NCBI RefSeq assembly: GCF_900130015.1
Contig: NZ_FQXS01000023.1
Coordinates: forward strand, 19,898-83,897
Origin: Desulfofustis glycolicus DSM 9705
GTDB taxonomy: Bacteria > Desulfobacterota > Desulfobulbia > Desulfobulbales > Desulfocapsaceae
DNA: 64,000 nucleotides
Direction of reading: 5' to 3'
Shown here: piece after piece, positions 24,663 through 34,791 of the stretch
How the letters are laid out: each line of letters opens with the position of its first letter
Numbering within the stretch: the first letter of the stretch is position 1
Notes under the pieces: generated by a model
What the model was told of the DNA's origin: nothing
The model's database searches: none
The model's input: only the letters and a program-made list of their open reading frames with translations
Program-made: the position numbers and the translations under genes

Positions 24663-25684
24663 CGCTTTTCTCGCTGACCGGCGTACGCCAGGTATTCGAA
24701 GGTAGGACTGTTCTCGATATCGAGCATCTGGAATTGTCCGCCGCAAGCAGTTATTCGTTGCAGGGGCCAAACGGCAGCGGTAAATCGACGCTGCTAAACA
24801 TCCTCGCCTTCCTCGAGCCACCGACTGCCGGCGAGATTCGTTTCCAAGGGCGGGTTGTCGACTGGCGGGAAAAAACGCTGCACCTGTTGCGGAGAAAGGT
24901 TGTGCTGGTCGACCAGCATCCGATCATGTTCTCGACGACGGTCATCAAAAATGTCGAATATGGGCTGCGTATGCGAGGGATTCCGTCCCGCAAACGCCGG
25001 GCGGCGGCCGAAGCAGCGCTCGAGCGTGTCGGTCTGCACGCCTTCGCCGATCGGCAGGCCCATCGGTTGTCGGGAGGCGAGACGCAGCGAGTGGCTATCG
25101 CCCGGGCGCTTGCCTGTGAACCGGACGTCATGCTCTTCGACGAACCAACGGCCAGTGTTGACGTGGAGAACCAGGCGCTGATCGAAGCGGTTATTCAGGA
25201 TATTCGCCGGCAGCAGCGGGTCTCGGTAATTTTCGCCACACACAAGCGCCTCGAAGCCGCCCGGCTGGCAGAACGACGGATTTTTCTGTTTGCCGGCAAG
25301 GTGACCGGGCCCGGCGGAGAAAACGTGCTGTCGGGCATTATCGCACATCGGCCGGATCGTTCGGTCTGCACCCTTGGCCCGACCGTTGAACTGGAAGTGA
25401 GACAACGGTTACCGTCGGGACCTGTAAGGATCGCGGTGAAACCGGAAGGGATTCGCGTCTACTCTGCCGCCGAACGCCAAAACGTCGCTTTTACTTCTGT
25501 CCTGCACAGCGGTAGAGTGCTGCAGATGACATTGGAAGGAGATGCCGTCAAACTCCATGTGGATATCGGCATTCCGCTCAAGACGGTGCTGTCACGGGAT
25601 GAGGCTGTCGATTCCGGAATCATGGTCGGCGACACTGTTCGGGTGGCGATCGATCCGGACGCCATTCAGGCGGTTCAGGGTTGA
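24659..25684 (+). CDS. tupC: Tungstate ABC transporter ATP-binding protein with C-terminal TOBE-like domain
   Basis: 341-aa ABC ATPase. Walker A is GPNGSGKSTLL (about residues 37-47), the ABC signature is HRLSGGETQRVAIARAL, and Walker B is DVMLFDEPTASVD. Residues about 235-340 form an extra domain (RIAVKPEGIRVYSAAE, EGDAVKLHVDIG) that resembles the oxyanion-sensing TOBE domains of ModC-type ATPases. It is longer than minimal TupC proteins and might respond to internal tungstate or molybdate. It is co-translated with tupB. Confidence 0.92.
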   Translation: MTLFSLTGVRQVFEGRTVLDIEHLELSAASSYSLQGPNGSGKSTLLNILAFLEPPTAGEIRFQGRVVDWREKTLHLLRRKVVLVDQHPIMFSTTVIKNVEYGLRMRGIPSRKRRAAAEAALERVGLHAFADRQAHRLSGGETQRVAIARALACEPDVMLFDEPTASVDVENQALIEAVIQDIRRQQRVSVIFATHKRLEAARLAERRIFLFAGKVTGPGGENVLSGIIAHRPDRSVCTLGPTVELEVRQRLPSGPVRIAVKPEGIRVYSAAERQNVAFTSVLHSGRVLQMTLEGDAVKLHVDIGIPLKTVLSRDEAVDSGIMVGDTVRVAIDPDAIQAVQG

Positions 25685-25703
25685 GCCGGTGATGGAACGA
25701 GAG

Positions 25704-25736
25704 CCGTTCCCCCGTCGCTAAGCGTCGGGGGAACGG
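25704..25736. terminator. Hairpin between tupC and glnB
   Basis: CCGTTCCCCCGTCGC-TAA-GCGTCGGGGGAACGG, a 15-bp stem with one mismatch and a 3-nt loop, between two convergent operons (tupC plus, amtB-glnB minus). There is no T-run on either side. It probably ends transcription from one or both sides, but intrinsic termination is not certain. Confidence 0.6.
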
Positions 25737-25763
25737 GAGAGGAGTGTGCGGTTCTGCCGGTAT

Positions 25764-26117
<354 letters not shown>

Positions 26118-26128
26118 TTAGTAGATGA

Positions 26129-27472
26129 TCAATCTTTGGTGAATTCCGGGTAGGCGTCGAGGCCACACTCCGAGATATCGCAACCGACCATCTCTTCTTC
26201 CTCGCTGACCCGGATACCGAGGATCGCTTTGATGATGAGCCAGGTGACGAAACTGGTTCCGAATACCCAGGAAAAAATGGTCACCACGCCGATCAACTGG
26301 GCGATAAGCGACCCGTCGGGGTTGGTGAAGGAGACGGCAATCAGGCCCCAGATGCCGACGACCCCATGGACCGAGATGGCGCCGACCGGGTCGTCGATTT
26401 TTGCTTTGTCAATGAATATGATCGAGGTAACAACGATCAGGCCGCCGATGGCGCCGACGATGGTAGCGAGCAACGGACTGGGAGTCAACGGTTCGGCGGT
26501 AATGGCCACCAGGCCGGCAAGGGCGCCGTTGAGTGCCATGGTCAGGTCGGCCTTGCCGAACCAAGCACGGGACAGCAGCAAGGCCGCAACCAGGCCGCCG
26601 GCCGCGGCGGTATTGGTGTTGACAAAGACCATGGAGACGGCGTTTGCTTCTTCGATATTGCTTATTTTCAGTTCGGAGCCGCCGTTGAACCCGAACCAGC
26701 CGAGCCACAGGATAAAGGTTCCCAGGGTCGCCAGCGGCAGGTTGGCGCCGGGGATGGCGTTGATACGACCGCCACTGTACTTGCCTTTCCGTGGGCCGAG
26801 CAGCAGGACACCGGCGATAGCTGCTGAGGCGCCGCACAGGTGAACAACGCCCGAGCCGGCAAAATCGAGAAAGCCAAGCCCGTCAAGAAAGCCGCCGCCC
26901 CATTTCCAATAGCCCTGCACCGGGTAAATAAAACCGGTCATGACCACAGCAAAGAGCAGAAAGGCCCATAATTTCATCCGTTCGGCGACGGCGCCGGAAA
27001 CAATCGACATCGCGGTCGCCACGAAGACCACCTGGAAGAAGAAATCTGCCATGCTCGAGTAATAGGTTTCTCCGCCGCTGGCCAGGACATCGCCGGCGGC
27101 ATGGTCGGGGCCAAGGAAAAAGCTCAACCCGGGGATGACCCCGTTCGGTCCGCCGCCGTACATGATATTGTAACCTACAATCAGGTACATGATCGAGGCG
27201 ATGGAGTAGAGGGCAACGTTCTTGGTGAGAATCTCCACGGTGTTCTTACCGCGGACGAGTCCGGCTTCAAGCATCGCAAAACCGGCACCCATCCACATGA
27301 CCAGTGCTCCCGACATCAGAAAATAGAACGTATCGACCGCATAAGCGAGTTCGATTACCGTATTGCCGAGTTGCACCTCATCGGCCAGAGCGGGAAACGC
27401 CACTGCCAGCGCGGCGAGGCAGATCGCGCCGCCCCAATAGGTTTTGGGTTTCAGCTTCATTCTTTTGTTCAC
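26129..27472 (-). CDS. amtB: Ammonium transporter AmtB
   Basis: 447-aa Amt/Rh-family channel. An N-terminal signal-like segment is followed by 11 expected helices; DTFYFLMSGALVMWMGAGFAMLEAG, the DFAGSGVVHLCGASAAIAGVLLLG region with the pore histidine, and DDPVGAISVHGVVGIWGLI with the second pore His are all present. The GTG start at 27470-27472 is chosen because AAGGAGG lies 7 nt upstream. A perfect sigma-54 promoter at 27549-27563 lies 77 bp upstream, so the gene is likely induced under nitrogen limitation together with glnB. Confidence 0.95.
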   Translation of the reverse strand: MNKRMKLKPKTYWGGAICLAALAVAFPALADEVQLGNTVIELAYAVDTFYFLMSGALVMWMGAGFAMLEAGLVRGKNTVEILTKNVALYSIASIMYLIVGYNIMYGGGPNGVIPGLSFFLGPDHAAGDVLASGGETYYSSMADFFFQVVFVATAMSIVSGAVAERMKLWAFLLFAVVMTGFIYPVQGYWKWGGGFLDGLGFLDFAGSGVVHLCGASAAIAGVLLLGPRKGKYSGGRINAIPGANLPLATLGTFILWLGWFGFNGGSELKISNIEEANAVSMVFVNTNTAAAGGLVAALLLSRAWFGKADLTMALNGALAGLVAITAEPLTPSPLLATIVGAIGGLIVVTSIIFIDKAKIDDPVGAISVHGVVGIWGLIAVSFTNPDGSLIAQLIGVVTIFSWVFGTSFVTWLIIKAILGIRVSEEEEMVGCDISECGLDAYPEFTKD

Positions 27473-27548
27473 GTTCGGTCCTCCTTGTTGAGTTGATTCG
27501 TCTTGAAGCGGTGCTTAAAACGAGTGTTTGTTGGTTGCCGGGTTTAAC

Positions 27549-27563
27549 GCAAAGGTTGTGCCA
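27549..27563 (-). promoter_or_regulatory. Sigma-54 (-24/-12) promoter of amtB-glnB
   Basis: On the minus strand TGGCACAACCTTTGC matches TGGCAC-N5-TTGC exactly. The rest of the 326-bp amtB-nifA gap shows no TGT-N10-ACA site; an imperfect dyad TGCACC-N6-CGGCA near 27753 could be an NtrC-type site but is weak. Confidence 0.88.
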
Positions 27564-27798
27564 GATTTGTAGATGAAATAGATAAGTGCGTAGTAACAGC
27601 AATTTGAAGCGTTCTGGCGTGATTCTCCAGGCAAGCACCGAGCAATAAAATGACAATAATGGAACACAAAAAATGCGTAAAATACAAATATGTAACATGC
27701 GTCGGTGTTTCGAGTTGTATCGGTTGCTCGAACGTATAGCGTTGCCGGCAGCATGCACCGGATGGCCGGCACGAGGGGTACGCGGGAACCGTTTGCTT

Positions 27799-29400
27799 TC
27801 AAGATCGAAAAGAGTCGAAGCGACTCAGGCGGTATTTTTTTATGCGGTAGCCGATTTGGCGTTGGGTCAGGCCGAGTTCCCGGGCGGCGCGTACCTGCAC
27901 CCAGCCGTTCCGCCGCAGGGCCGCCTCGACTTCCGCACGTTCAATTTCTTGCAGTGATTTGCCGGCCGGCGACGATGGGGACGGAGGCGACGCCGGTGCC
28001 GCCGGCCGTGCCGTGGGCGGCAATCTTGTGTCGGGAGAAGTAAGGGTGGACGGCAGGTCGGCGGTAGTGAGCCGGTCGTCTTCGGTGAGAATAACCATCC
28101 GTTCGACCAGGTTCTGCATTTCGCGAACGTTCCCGGGCCACGGGTAGTCAATGAGAAAGTCGAGCAGGTCGGCGGTCATCCTGATCTGCCGGTTGTTACG
28201 CTCGTTGCTCTTGTTGAGGAAGTGGTTGAAGAGCAGCGGGATGTCCTCTTTTCGCTCGCGCAGAGAGGGGAGCATGATTGGCACCACGTTCAGTCGGTAG
28301 TAAAGATCGGCGCGGAAACGGCCGCGATTGACTTCACGTTCAAGGCTGGCGTTGGTTGCGGCGACGATACGTACGTCGACGCTGAAGGTCTTGGTGCCGC
28401 CGACCCGCTCAAATTGCTTTTCCTGGAGAACTCGCAGCATTTTCACCTGCAGGGTGAGCGGCATCTCGCCGATTTCGTCGAGAAAAATCGTGCCCCCGTC
28501 GGCGAGTTCGAACCTGCCCGGCCGGGTCGCGTGGGCATTGGTAAAGGCGCCGCGCTCATGGCCGAACAGTTCACTCTCCAGCAGCGCCTCCGGCAAGGCC
28601 GCGCAATTGACCTTGATGAACGCTTTGTGCCGGCGGTCCCCGCTTTCGTGGATAGCTCGTGCGACCAGTTCCTTGCCGGTGCCCGATTCACCGAGCAACA
28701 GAACCGTGGCGGAACTGGCGGCGATCTTGTTGATGATTCCGAAGACTTCCTGTATCGGCTTGGAGTGGCCGATAATCGAATGGCGACCATGCGGTGCGTG
28801 CAGGCGTGCCTTGAGCGTCTCGTTTTCCTTGATCAGCTTTTTCTCCTTTTTCTCAATGGCGCGGTGCAGGGTCAGGAATTGACCGATCAGCGTTGCCAGA
28901 ATGGTCAGGAAGTGAATGTCTTCCTCGAACGAGACGTCTTCGTCAAAAAGGCGATCGACGGTGAGAACTCCTTCGGGGTGATCATGGACAATGACCGGCA
29001 CACCAAGAAAGGAGATAGTGCTGCGAGTCAGGCCGAGTCGGGCGCCGGTACGATTGAGAAAGAGTGGTTCGCTGCTGATGTCCGGCACGACAAAGGGTGA
29101 GCGCGTCTGGAAAATCTGACCACAGACCCCTTCGTCAGGTCGATAGACGCCACGTTGCTCTTCTTCGTTTGACAGACCGCATGATGCCTTGATGGTCAGC
29201 CGTTCGGATAATCGATCGTAGAGCAGCAGCGTAGCCCGTTCCATCTTCAGAGTATCGTTGAGCACGGCGAGGATGCTGTCGAGCGTCGTGTCCAAATCCA
29301 CCGCATTGCCGATCAGTTTGGTGATATTGTAGAGAGCCAGTAACTCGAGGTGTTGAATCCCGTGTGTTCCCGGTGCCGCTCCCTTTGGGTTTGACTGCAT
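27799..29400 (-). CDS. nifA: NifA, sigma-54-dependent nif activator
   Basis: 533-aa activator. Residues about 15-180 form a GAF domain, a coiled segment follows (IEKKEKKLIKENETLKARL), then the AAA+ domain (about 205-440): Walker A GESGTGKELVARAIH, a GAFTGA-loop region reading GAFTNA, Walker B GGTIFLDEIGE. The C-terminus has a Fis-type helix-turn-helix (NGWVQVRAARELGLTQRQIG). The interdomain linker is Pro/Ser-rich and lacks the Cys pair of oxygen-sensing rhizobial NifA; no NifL gene is nearby. The ATG at 29400 has AAAGGAA 8 nt upstream and is preferred to one at 29469. It is divergent from nifH. Confidence 0.92.
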   Translation of the reverse strand: MQSNPKGAAPGTHGIQHLELLALYNITKLIGNAVDLDTTLDSILAVLNDTLKMERATLLLYDRLSERLTIKASCGLSNEEEQRGVYRPDEGVCGQIFQTRSPFVVPDISSEPLFLNRTGARLGLTRSTISFLGVPVIVHDHPEGVLTVDRLFDEDVSFEEDIHFLTILATLIGQFLTLHRAIEKKEKKLIKENETLKARLHAPHGRHSIIGHSKPIQEVFGIINKIAASSATVLLLGESGTGKELVARAIHESGDRRHKAFIKVNCAALPEALLESELFGHERGAFTNAHATRPGRFELADGGTIFLDEIGEMPLTLQVKMLRVLQEKQFERVGGTKTFSVDVRIVAATNASLEREVNRGRFRADLYYRLNVVPIMLPSLRERKEDIPLLFNHFLNKSNERNNRQIRMTADLLDFLIDYPWPGNVREMQNLVERMVILTEDDRLTTADLPSTLTSPDTRLPPTARPAAPASPPSPSSPAGKSLQEIERAEVEAALRRNGWVQVRAARELGLTQRQIGYRIKKYRLSRFDSFRS

Positions 29401-29688
29401 TGCCTGTTCCTTTACTGGACATGGATAGGTGAGTTCGGATGCCGGCAGATGTGTACGGAACGCTACCATGCGTTGGACAGAGCGCCGTATGGCTGCTGTG
29501 AATACTGCAGGTCCTTATACAAATGGTGTTCCATCATGGTGATTACCTGTCAACAAGCTGAAAACATGTAAGATGTGGTGATCGAAGGAATGGGCGCGAG
29601 GCAGAAAAATTACAATAGCGGTAAATATTTATAAATAAAAATTACATAAATGTGACACAAGTCGAGTCGTCATAATGTTTCATTGCTG

Positions 29689-29704
29689 TGTCAGATGGGC
29701 GACA
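29689..29704. promoter_or_regulatory. NifA upstream activator site
   Basis: TGT-CAGATGGGCG-ACA fits the TGT-N10-ACA consensus exactly and lies 110 bp upstream of the -24 element of nifH, the usual distance for DNA looping. Confidence 0.8.
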
Positions 29705-29813
29705 AAATTGTTGGAAATGTCGGAATCGCTGATGGGCTTGGGAAACGCGCATGTTTCTCTGAAAGGCTTCTTAACGCATTACAAATAAGCAATAAAAATG
29801 AAACTGTAGTCGT

Positions 29814-29829
29814 TGGCACAGGGCTTGCT
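29814..29829 (+). promoter_or_regulatory. Sigma-54 (-24/-12) promoter of the nifH operon
   Basis: TGGCAC-AGGGC-TTGCT, a perfect consensus match; the -12 GC is at 29827-29828, giving a start near 29840 and a leader of about 90 nt before nifH. Confidence 0.92.
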
Positions 29830-29885
29830 GTAAGGGAGGGCAACAACCAGTAGCCACCCTGCCGGTTGTGTCCAGAGTGGTATGA

Positions 29886-30755
<870 letters not shown>

Positions 30756-30820
30756 TCAAATTTTCCCCCATGACGGGGTGCACAACGAACACTGAAAATC
30801 ATCGCCGTGGTCGATACAGG

Positions 30821-30928
30821 GTGGGTCGGCCTCCTTTCGGTTGCGGATCTTTCCGCCATTTTCGGACCTGATTCTGCGCTTCGCCGAACCTTGGCGATGC
30901 AGCCTCCGGAAGAACCGACCAGCCGGGC
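30821..30928 (+). repeat. Palindromic dispersed repeat, family B, copy 2
   Basis: About 108 bp in the nifH-nifI1 gap. The right part (TTCGGACCTGATTCTGCGCT, then CGCCGAACCTTGGCGATGCA, then GCCTCCGGAAGAACCGACCA) aligns with 12824-12889; the left end GGGTCGGCCTCCTTTCGG is an imperfect complement of the right end. In the nif transcript it could form a hairpin between nifH and the rest of the operon. Confidence 0.65.
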
Positions 30929-31011
30929 AAAGCCGATTGTTACCGTCAGCGGGAAACAGGTCACAACCTGTTGTGCCGTTGCTTGAGATTCAACTACAGG
31001 AGGGAAGAACA

Positions 31012-31365
31012 ATGATGATCATGATCAGAGCCATTATCCGACCGGAAAAGGCCGACGATGTACTGGCCGCCCTGATGGATGCGGGATTCCCGGCGGTAAC
31101 CAAATATTCGGTGGCCGGCCGCGGTAAACAGCGCGGCATCAAGATCGGCGAGATCACCTACGACGAAATTCCTAAAACCATGCTGCTCAGCGTCGTCCAC
31201 GTGGAGGACAAGGAATTTGTCATTAAGACCATCATGGATGAAGCCCGATCCGGGGCAAAAGGTGCCTTTGGCGACGGCAAGATCTTTGTCTCCGAGGTCG
31301 AGGAGGTCTTCACCATCAGCTCCGGTATCCGGGAAGGGATGGTCACCGAGGAGGCGCCGGCATGA
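31012..31365 (+). CDS. nifI1: NifI1, PII-like nitrogenase regulator
   Basis: 117-aa PII-family protein of the NifI1 class: IRAIIRPEKADDVLAALMDAG at the start, T-loop region KYSVAGRGKQRGIKIGEITYDE without the Tyr51 context of GlnB, and GAFGDGKIFVSEVEEVFTIS. NifI1 and NifI2 together bind and inhibit dinitrogenase when ammonium is available, with 2-oxoglutarate relieving the block; this is known from methanogens and occurs in anaerobic bacteria with nifHI1I2DK operons. The ATG at 31012 has AGGAGGG 7 nt upstream. It overlaps nifI2 by 4 bp. Confidence 0.95.
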   Translation: MMIMIRAIIRPEKADDVLAALMDAGFPAVTKYSVAGRGKQRGIKIGEITYDEIPKTMLLSVVHVEDKEFVIKTIMDEARSGAKGAFGDGKIFVSEVEEVFTISSGIREGMVTEEAPA

Positions 31366-31736
31366 AAGAAGTGATCGCCATTATTCGCATGGACATGATG
31401 AACAAGACCAAGCGGGCCCTGACCGGTGCCGGCATCGATGCCTTCTTCGCCCACGAAGCGCAGGGGCGGGGAGTCGGTTTTGTCAATCGCCGGCTCATCG
31501 AAGGAACTCAGCACGGCTACGAGGAAGCGGCGTCATTGCTCGGTGAGAAAGGCAAGCTCTACCCGAAACGGATGGTCACCGTGGTCGTTAGGGATACCGA
31601 CGTGGCCGACGTGGTTGAAGCGATCGTCGGCGTTAACCAGACGGGAAAACCGGGTGACGGAAAGATTTTCGTGCTGCCGGTCGCCGATTCGGTCCGTGTC
31701 AGAACCGGCGAGAAGGGTCTCAAATCAATCAGTTGA
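31362..31736 (+). CDS. nifI2: NifI2, PII-like nitrogenase regulator
   Basis: 124-aa PII-family protein of the NifI2 class. The long T-loop (AHEAQGRGVGFVNRRLIEGT, continuing to LLGEKGKLYPKRM) is typical of NifI2 and differs from GlnB. The C-terminal [23 protein letters not shown] is the nucleotide-binding PII end. It starts in the nifI1 stop (ATGA) and is 22 bp upstream of nifD, so both regulators are made with the enzyme they control. Confidence 0.95.
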   Translation: MKEVIAIIRMDMMNKTKRALTGAGIDAFFAHEAQGRGVGFVNRRLIEGTQHGYEEAASLLGEKGKLYPKRMVTVVVRDTDVADVVEAIVGVNQTGKPGDGKIFVLPVADSVRVRTGEKGLKSIS

Positions 31737-31758
31737 ATACCGGCAAGGAGTTTTTACC

Positions 31759-33396
31759 ATGGGAAAAGCCCAAAGAACAAAACAGTGGGACCCGGTCCAG
31801 GTCAAGGAGCAGCTGCTGGCGAAATACCCGGCAAAGGTGGCGCGCAAGCGGGCCAAGCAGATCCTGATCAACGAGGCCCGGGAAAATACGACGCCGGAAA
31901 TCACCGCCAATGTTCGCACTATCCCCGGTATCATCACCATGCGCGGCTGTACATATGCCGGCTGTAAGGGCGTCATTCTCGGCCCGACCAGCGATATCGT
32001 CAACCTGGTCCACGGTCCGATCGGTTGCAGTTTCTACGCCTGGCTGACCCGGCGCAACCAGACCAGCGCTTCAGGGGAACACGGCGAGAATTTCATGACC
32101 TACGCCTTGTCGACCGACATGCAGGAGTCCGACATTATCTTCGGCGGCGAAAAGAAGCTGGCGGCGGCTATCCAGGAAGCCTACGACCTGTTTCATCCGA
32201 AAAGTATCGCGGTATTTGCCACCTGTCCGGTGGGGTTGATTGGCGATGATATTCATGCCGTCGCCCGGACCATGAAGGAGAAGTTCGGCGACTGCAATGT
32301 TTTTGCCTTCAGCTGTGAGGGCTACAAAGGGGTATCGCAGTCTGCCGGCCATCATATCGCCAACAACCAGATCTTCAGGCATGTGGTCGGTACCGGCAAG
32401 AAACAGCGGAGCGAGCAGTTCAGGATCAACCTGCTCGGCGAGTACAACATCGGTGGGGACGGGTTCGAGATCGACCGTATCCTGACGAAATGCGGGATCA
32501 CCAATATCGCCACGTTTTCCGGTAATTCGACGTACGACCAGTTTGCCACCGCCAACCAGGCCGATCTGAGTTGTGTCATGTGCCATCGTTCGATCAATTA
32601 CGTCGCCGATATGTTGGAGACCAAATATGGCATCCCCTGGATCAAAGTGAACTTCATTGGCGCGGCGGCAACGGCCAAATCACTGCGCAAGATCGGCGAC
32701 TATTTCCAGGACGCCGAGCTGAGTGCCCGGATCGAGTCGGTTGTTGCCGAAGAACTGCCATCAGTCGAGGTGCAGCGACAGCAGGTCCTGCCGCGGACTA
32801 CGGGGAAGACGGCGATGCTCTTTGTCGGCGGCTCGCGGGCCCATCACTATCAGGAACTGTTTAAAGAACTCGGCATGAAAACCATCTCTGCCGGCTATGA
32901 ATTCGCCCATCGCGACGACTATGAGGGCCGCCATGTCATTCCCGGCCTCAAGGTCGATGCCGACAGCAGAAATATCGAGGAGATCGAGGTGCAGCCCGAC
33001 CCCCACCTCTACCATCCGAGAAAATCGCCGGAACAATTGGCGCAACTGCAGCAAGACGGCATGGCCTTCAAGGAATATGACGGTTTGATTGCCGATATGG
33101 ACGAGAGGACGCTGGTGATCGATGACCTCAACCAATACGAGGCGGAAAAACTGGTGGAACTGCTCAAGCCCGATCTGTTTTGTGCCGGTATCAAGGAGAA
33201 ATATTCCATTCAGAAACTCGGTGTACCGATGAAGCAGTTGCACAGCTACGATTCGGGAGGACCCTATGCCGGCTTCCACGGCGCTGTCAACTTTTACCGG
33301 GAGATCGACCGCCTGGTCAACAGCCGGGTCTGGGGCTATTTGAAAGCGCCCTGGCAGGAGCATCCGGAACTATCGGCCACCTATGTGTGGGAATAA
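31759..33396 (+). CDS. nifD: Nitrogenase MoFe protein alpha chain, Clostridium pasteurianum type
   Basis: 545-aa alpha subunit. P-cluster ligands are C64, C90 and C156 (GCTYAG, HGPIGCS, FATCPVG). FeMo-co ligands are C275 (SCVMCHRS) and H495 (KQLHSYDSGG); Gln194 and His198 in GVSQSAGHH match the Azotobacter residues Q191/H195. An insertion of about 50 residues around 384-440 (DDYEGRHVIPGLKVDAD onward) is the hallmark of the C. pasteurianum-type enzyme. No anfG/vnfG-like gene follows, so this is the Mo enzyme. AAGGAG precedes the ATG at 31759; the frame is open much further upstream, overlapping nifI2, but that part is not NifD-like. Confidence 0.98.
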   Translation: MGKAQRTKQWDPVQVKEQLLAKYPAKVARKRAKQILINEARENTTPEITANVRTIPGIITMRGCTYAGCKGVILGPTSDIVNLVHGPIGCSFYAWLTRRNQTSASGEHGENFMTYALSTDMQESDIIFGGEKKLAAAIQEAYDLFHPKSIAVFATCPVGLIGDDIHAVARTMKEKFGDCNVFAFSCEGYKGVSQSAGHHIANNQIFRHVVGTGKKQRSEQFRINLLGEYNIGGDGFEIDRILTKCGITNIATFSGNSTYDQFATANQADLSCVMCHRSINYVADMLETKYGIPWIKVNFIGAAATAKSLRKIGDYFQDAELSARIESVVAEELPSVEVQRQQVLPRTTGKTAMLFVGGSRAHHYQELFKELGMKTISAGYEFAHRDDYEGRHVIPGLKVDADSRNIEEIEVQPDPHLYHPRKSPEQLAQLQQDGMAFKEYDGLIADMDERTLVIDDLNQYEAEKLVELLKPDLFCAGIKEKYSIQKLGVPMKQLHSYDSGGPYAGFHGAVNFYREIDRLVNSRVWGYLKAPWQEHPELSATYVWE

Positions 33397-33417
33397 CCGC
33401 AGACCAAGGAGCAGCCA

Positions 33418-34791
33418 ATGTTATTGAAACACACACCAGAGATGATCAGCGAGCGGTCGGCGCTGATGATCAACCCGGCCAAGACCTGCCAACCGATCGG
33501 GGCCATGTACGCAGCCCTCGGGATCAAGGGATGCTTGCCGCACAGCCACGGTTCGCAGGGGTGTTGCGCCTATCATCGGAGTACTCTGACCAGGCACTAC
33601 AAGGAGCCGGTTGCGGCGGCCACCAGCTCGTTTACCGAAGGGGCCTCGGTTTTTGGCGGCCAGGCGAATTTAATCCAGGCAATCGACAATATTTTTACCG
33701 TCTATGAACCGGATGTTATCGCAGTGCATACCACCTGTCTGTCTGAAACCATTGGTGACGACCTGCCGCAGATCTTCGACAAGGCGATCAAGGAAAACAA
33801 GGTGCCTGCCGGCAAGACTCTGATCGGCGCATCGACGCCGAGCTATGCCGGCTCACACGTGACCGGTTTTGCCAATATGGTCAAGGCGATGGCGGCCTTG
33901 GCCCAGCCAGGTGGCGAAAAAACAGGAAAAGTCAATATCATACCTGGTTGGGTGGAGCCCGCTGACATGGAGGAAGTGAAACGTATCGCGTCTCTGGTTG
34001 GTGTGCCGATCACGTTGTTCCCTGATACCTCCGGGGTGCTGAACGGACCGCTGACCGGCGTCTACTCGATGTTTCCGGAGGCAGGGGCTTCCATAGACGA
34101 TATCAAGGCCAGCGGCGGCGCGATCGGCACCCTGGCACTCGGGGAATGGTGTTCGGCCGAGGCGGCCCGCCTGCTCGACAGTCGCTGCAAAGTCCCCTGT
34201 TCGGTCCTTGATCTGCCGATCGGATTGCAGGCAACTGATCGGTTTGTCGATACGCTGCGCATCATTGCCGGCCAGAGTGTCCCGGACGAAATCGTCCGCG
34301 AGCGGGGGCGGCTGGTGGATCTGATTTCCGATATGCACCAGTATTTTTACGGCAGGAAAGTCGCGCTGGTCGGCGATCCCGATCAGCTCATCGCGATGAC
34401 CGAGTTTCTCGTGACCATCGACATGGTGCCGGTGCATGTGGTGACCGGCACACCCGGGAAGAAATTCGAGAAGCGGATAACCGACCTGGTCGCCGGCACC
34501 GACCATACGGTCAATGTCCGGGCCGCCGGGGATATGTTTCTGCTCCATCAATGGATCAAGAACGAACCGGTTGATCTGATCATCGGCAACAGCTACTGCA
34601 AGTATATCGCCCGGGACGAGGATCTGCCCTTGGTCCGGTGGGGCTTCCCGATTCTCGATCGACAGGGGCACCAGCATTTTCCAACGGTCGGCTATATCGG
34701 CGGCTTACGCTTGCTGGAAAAAATACTTGACGCGCTGCTCGACCGCCAGGATCGAGACGCCTCCGAAGCCTCGTTCGAACTGGTTCTGTGA
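33418..34791 (+). CDS. nifK: Nitrogenase MoFe protein beta chain
   Basis: 457-aa beta subunit. P-cluster cysteines are C24 (KTCQPIGAM), C49 (GSQGCC) and C107 (VHTTCLSETIGDD). The chain lacks the N-terminal extension of about 50 residues found in Azotobacter NifK, as expected for the short C. pasteurianum-type beta chain that pairs with an alpha chain carrying the insertion. It is 21 bp after nifD with AAGGAG upstream. Its stop overlaps the start of the NifB-like gene (TGATG). Confidence 0.98.
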   Translation: MLLKHTPEMISERSALMINPAKTCQPIGAMYAALGIKGCLPHSHGSQGCCAYHRSTLTRHYKEPVAAATSSFTEGASVFGGQANLIQAIDNIFTVYEPDVIAVHTTCLSETIGDDLPQIFDKAIKENKVPAGKTLIGASTPSYAGSHVTGFANMVKAMAALAQPGGEKTGKVNIIPGWVEPADMEEVKRIASLVGVPITLFPDTSGVLNGPLTGVYSMFPEAGASIDDIKASGGAIGTLALGEWCSAEAARLLDSRCKVPCSVLDLPIGLQATDRFVDTLRIIAGQSVPDEIVRERGRLVDLISDMHQYFYGRKVALVGDPDQLIAMTEFLVTIDMVPVHVVTGTPGKKFEKRITDLVAGTDHTVNVRAAGDMFLLHQWIKNEPVDLIIGNSYCKYIARDEDLPLVRWGFPILDRQGHQHFPTVGYIGGLRLLEKILDALLDRQDRDASEASFELVL

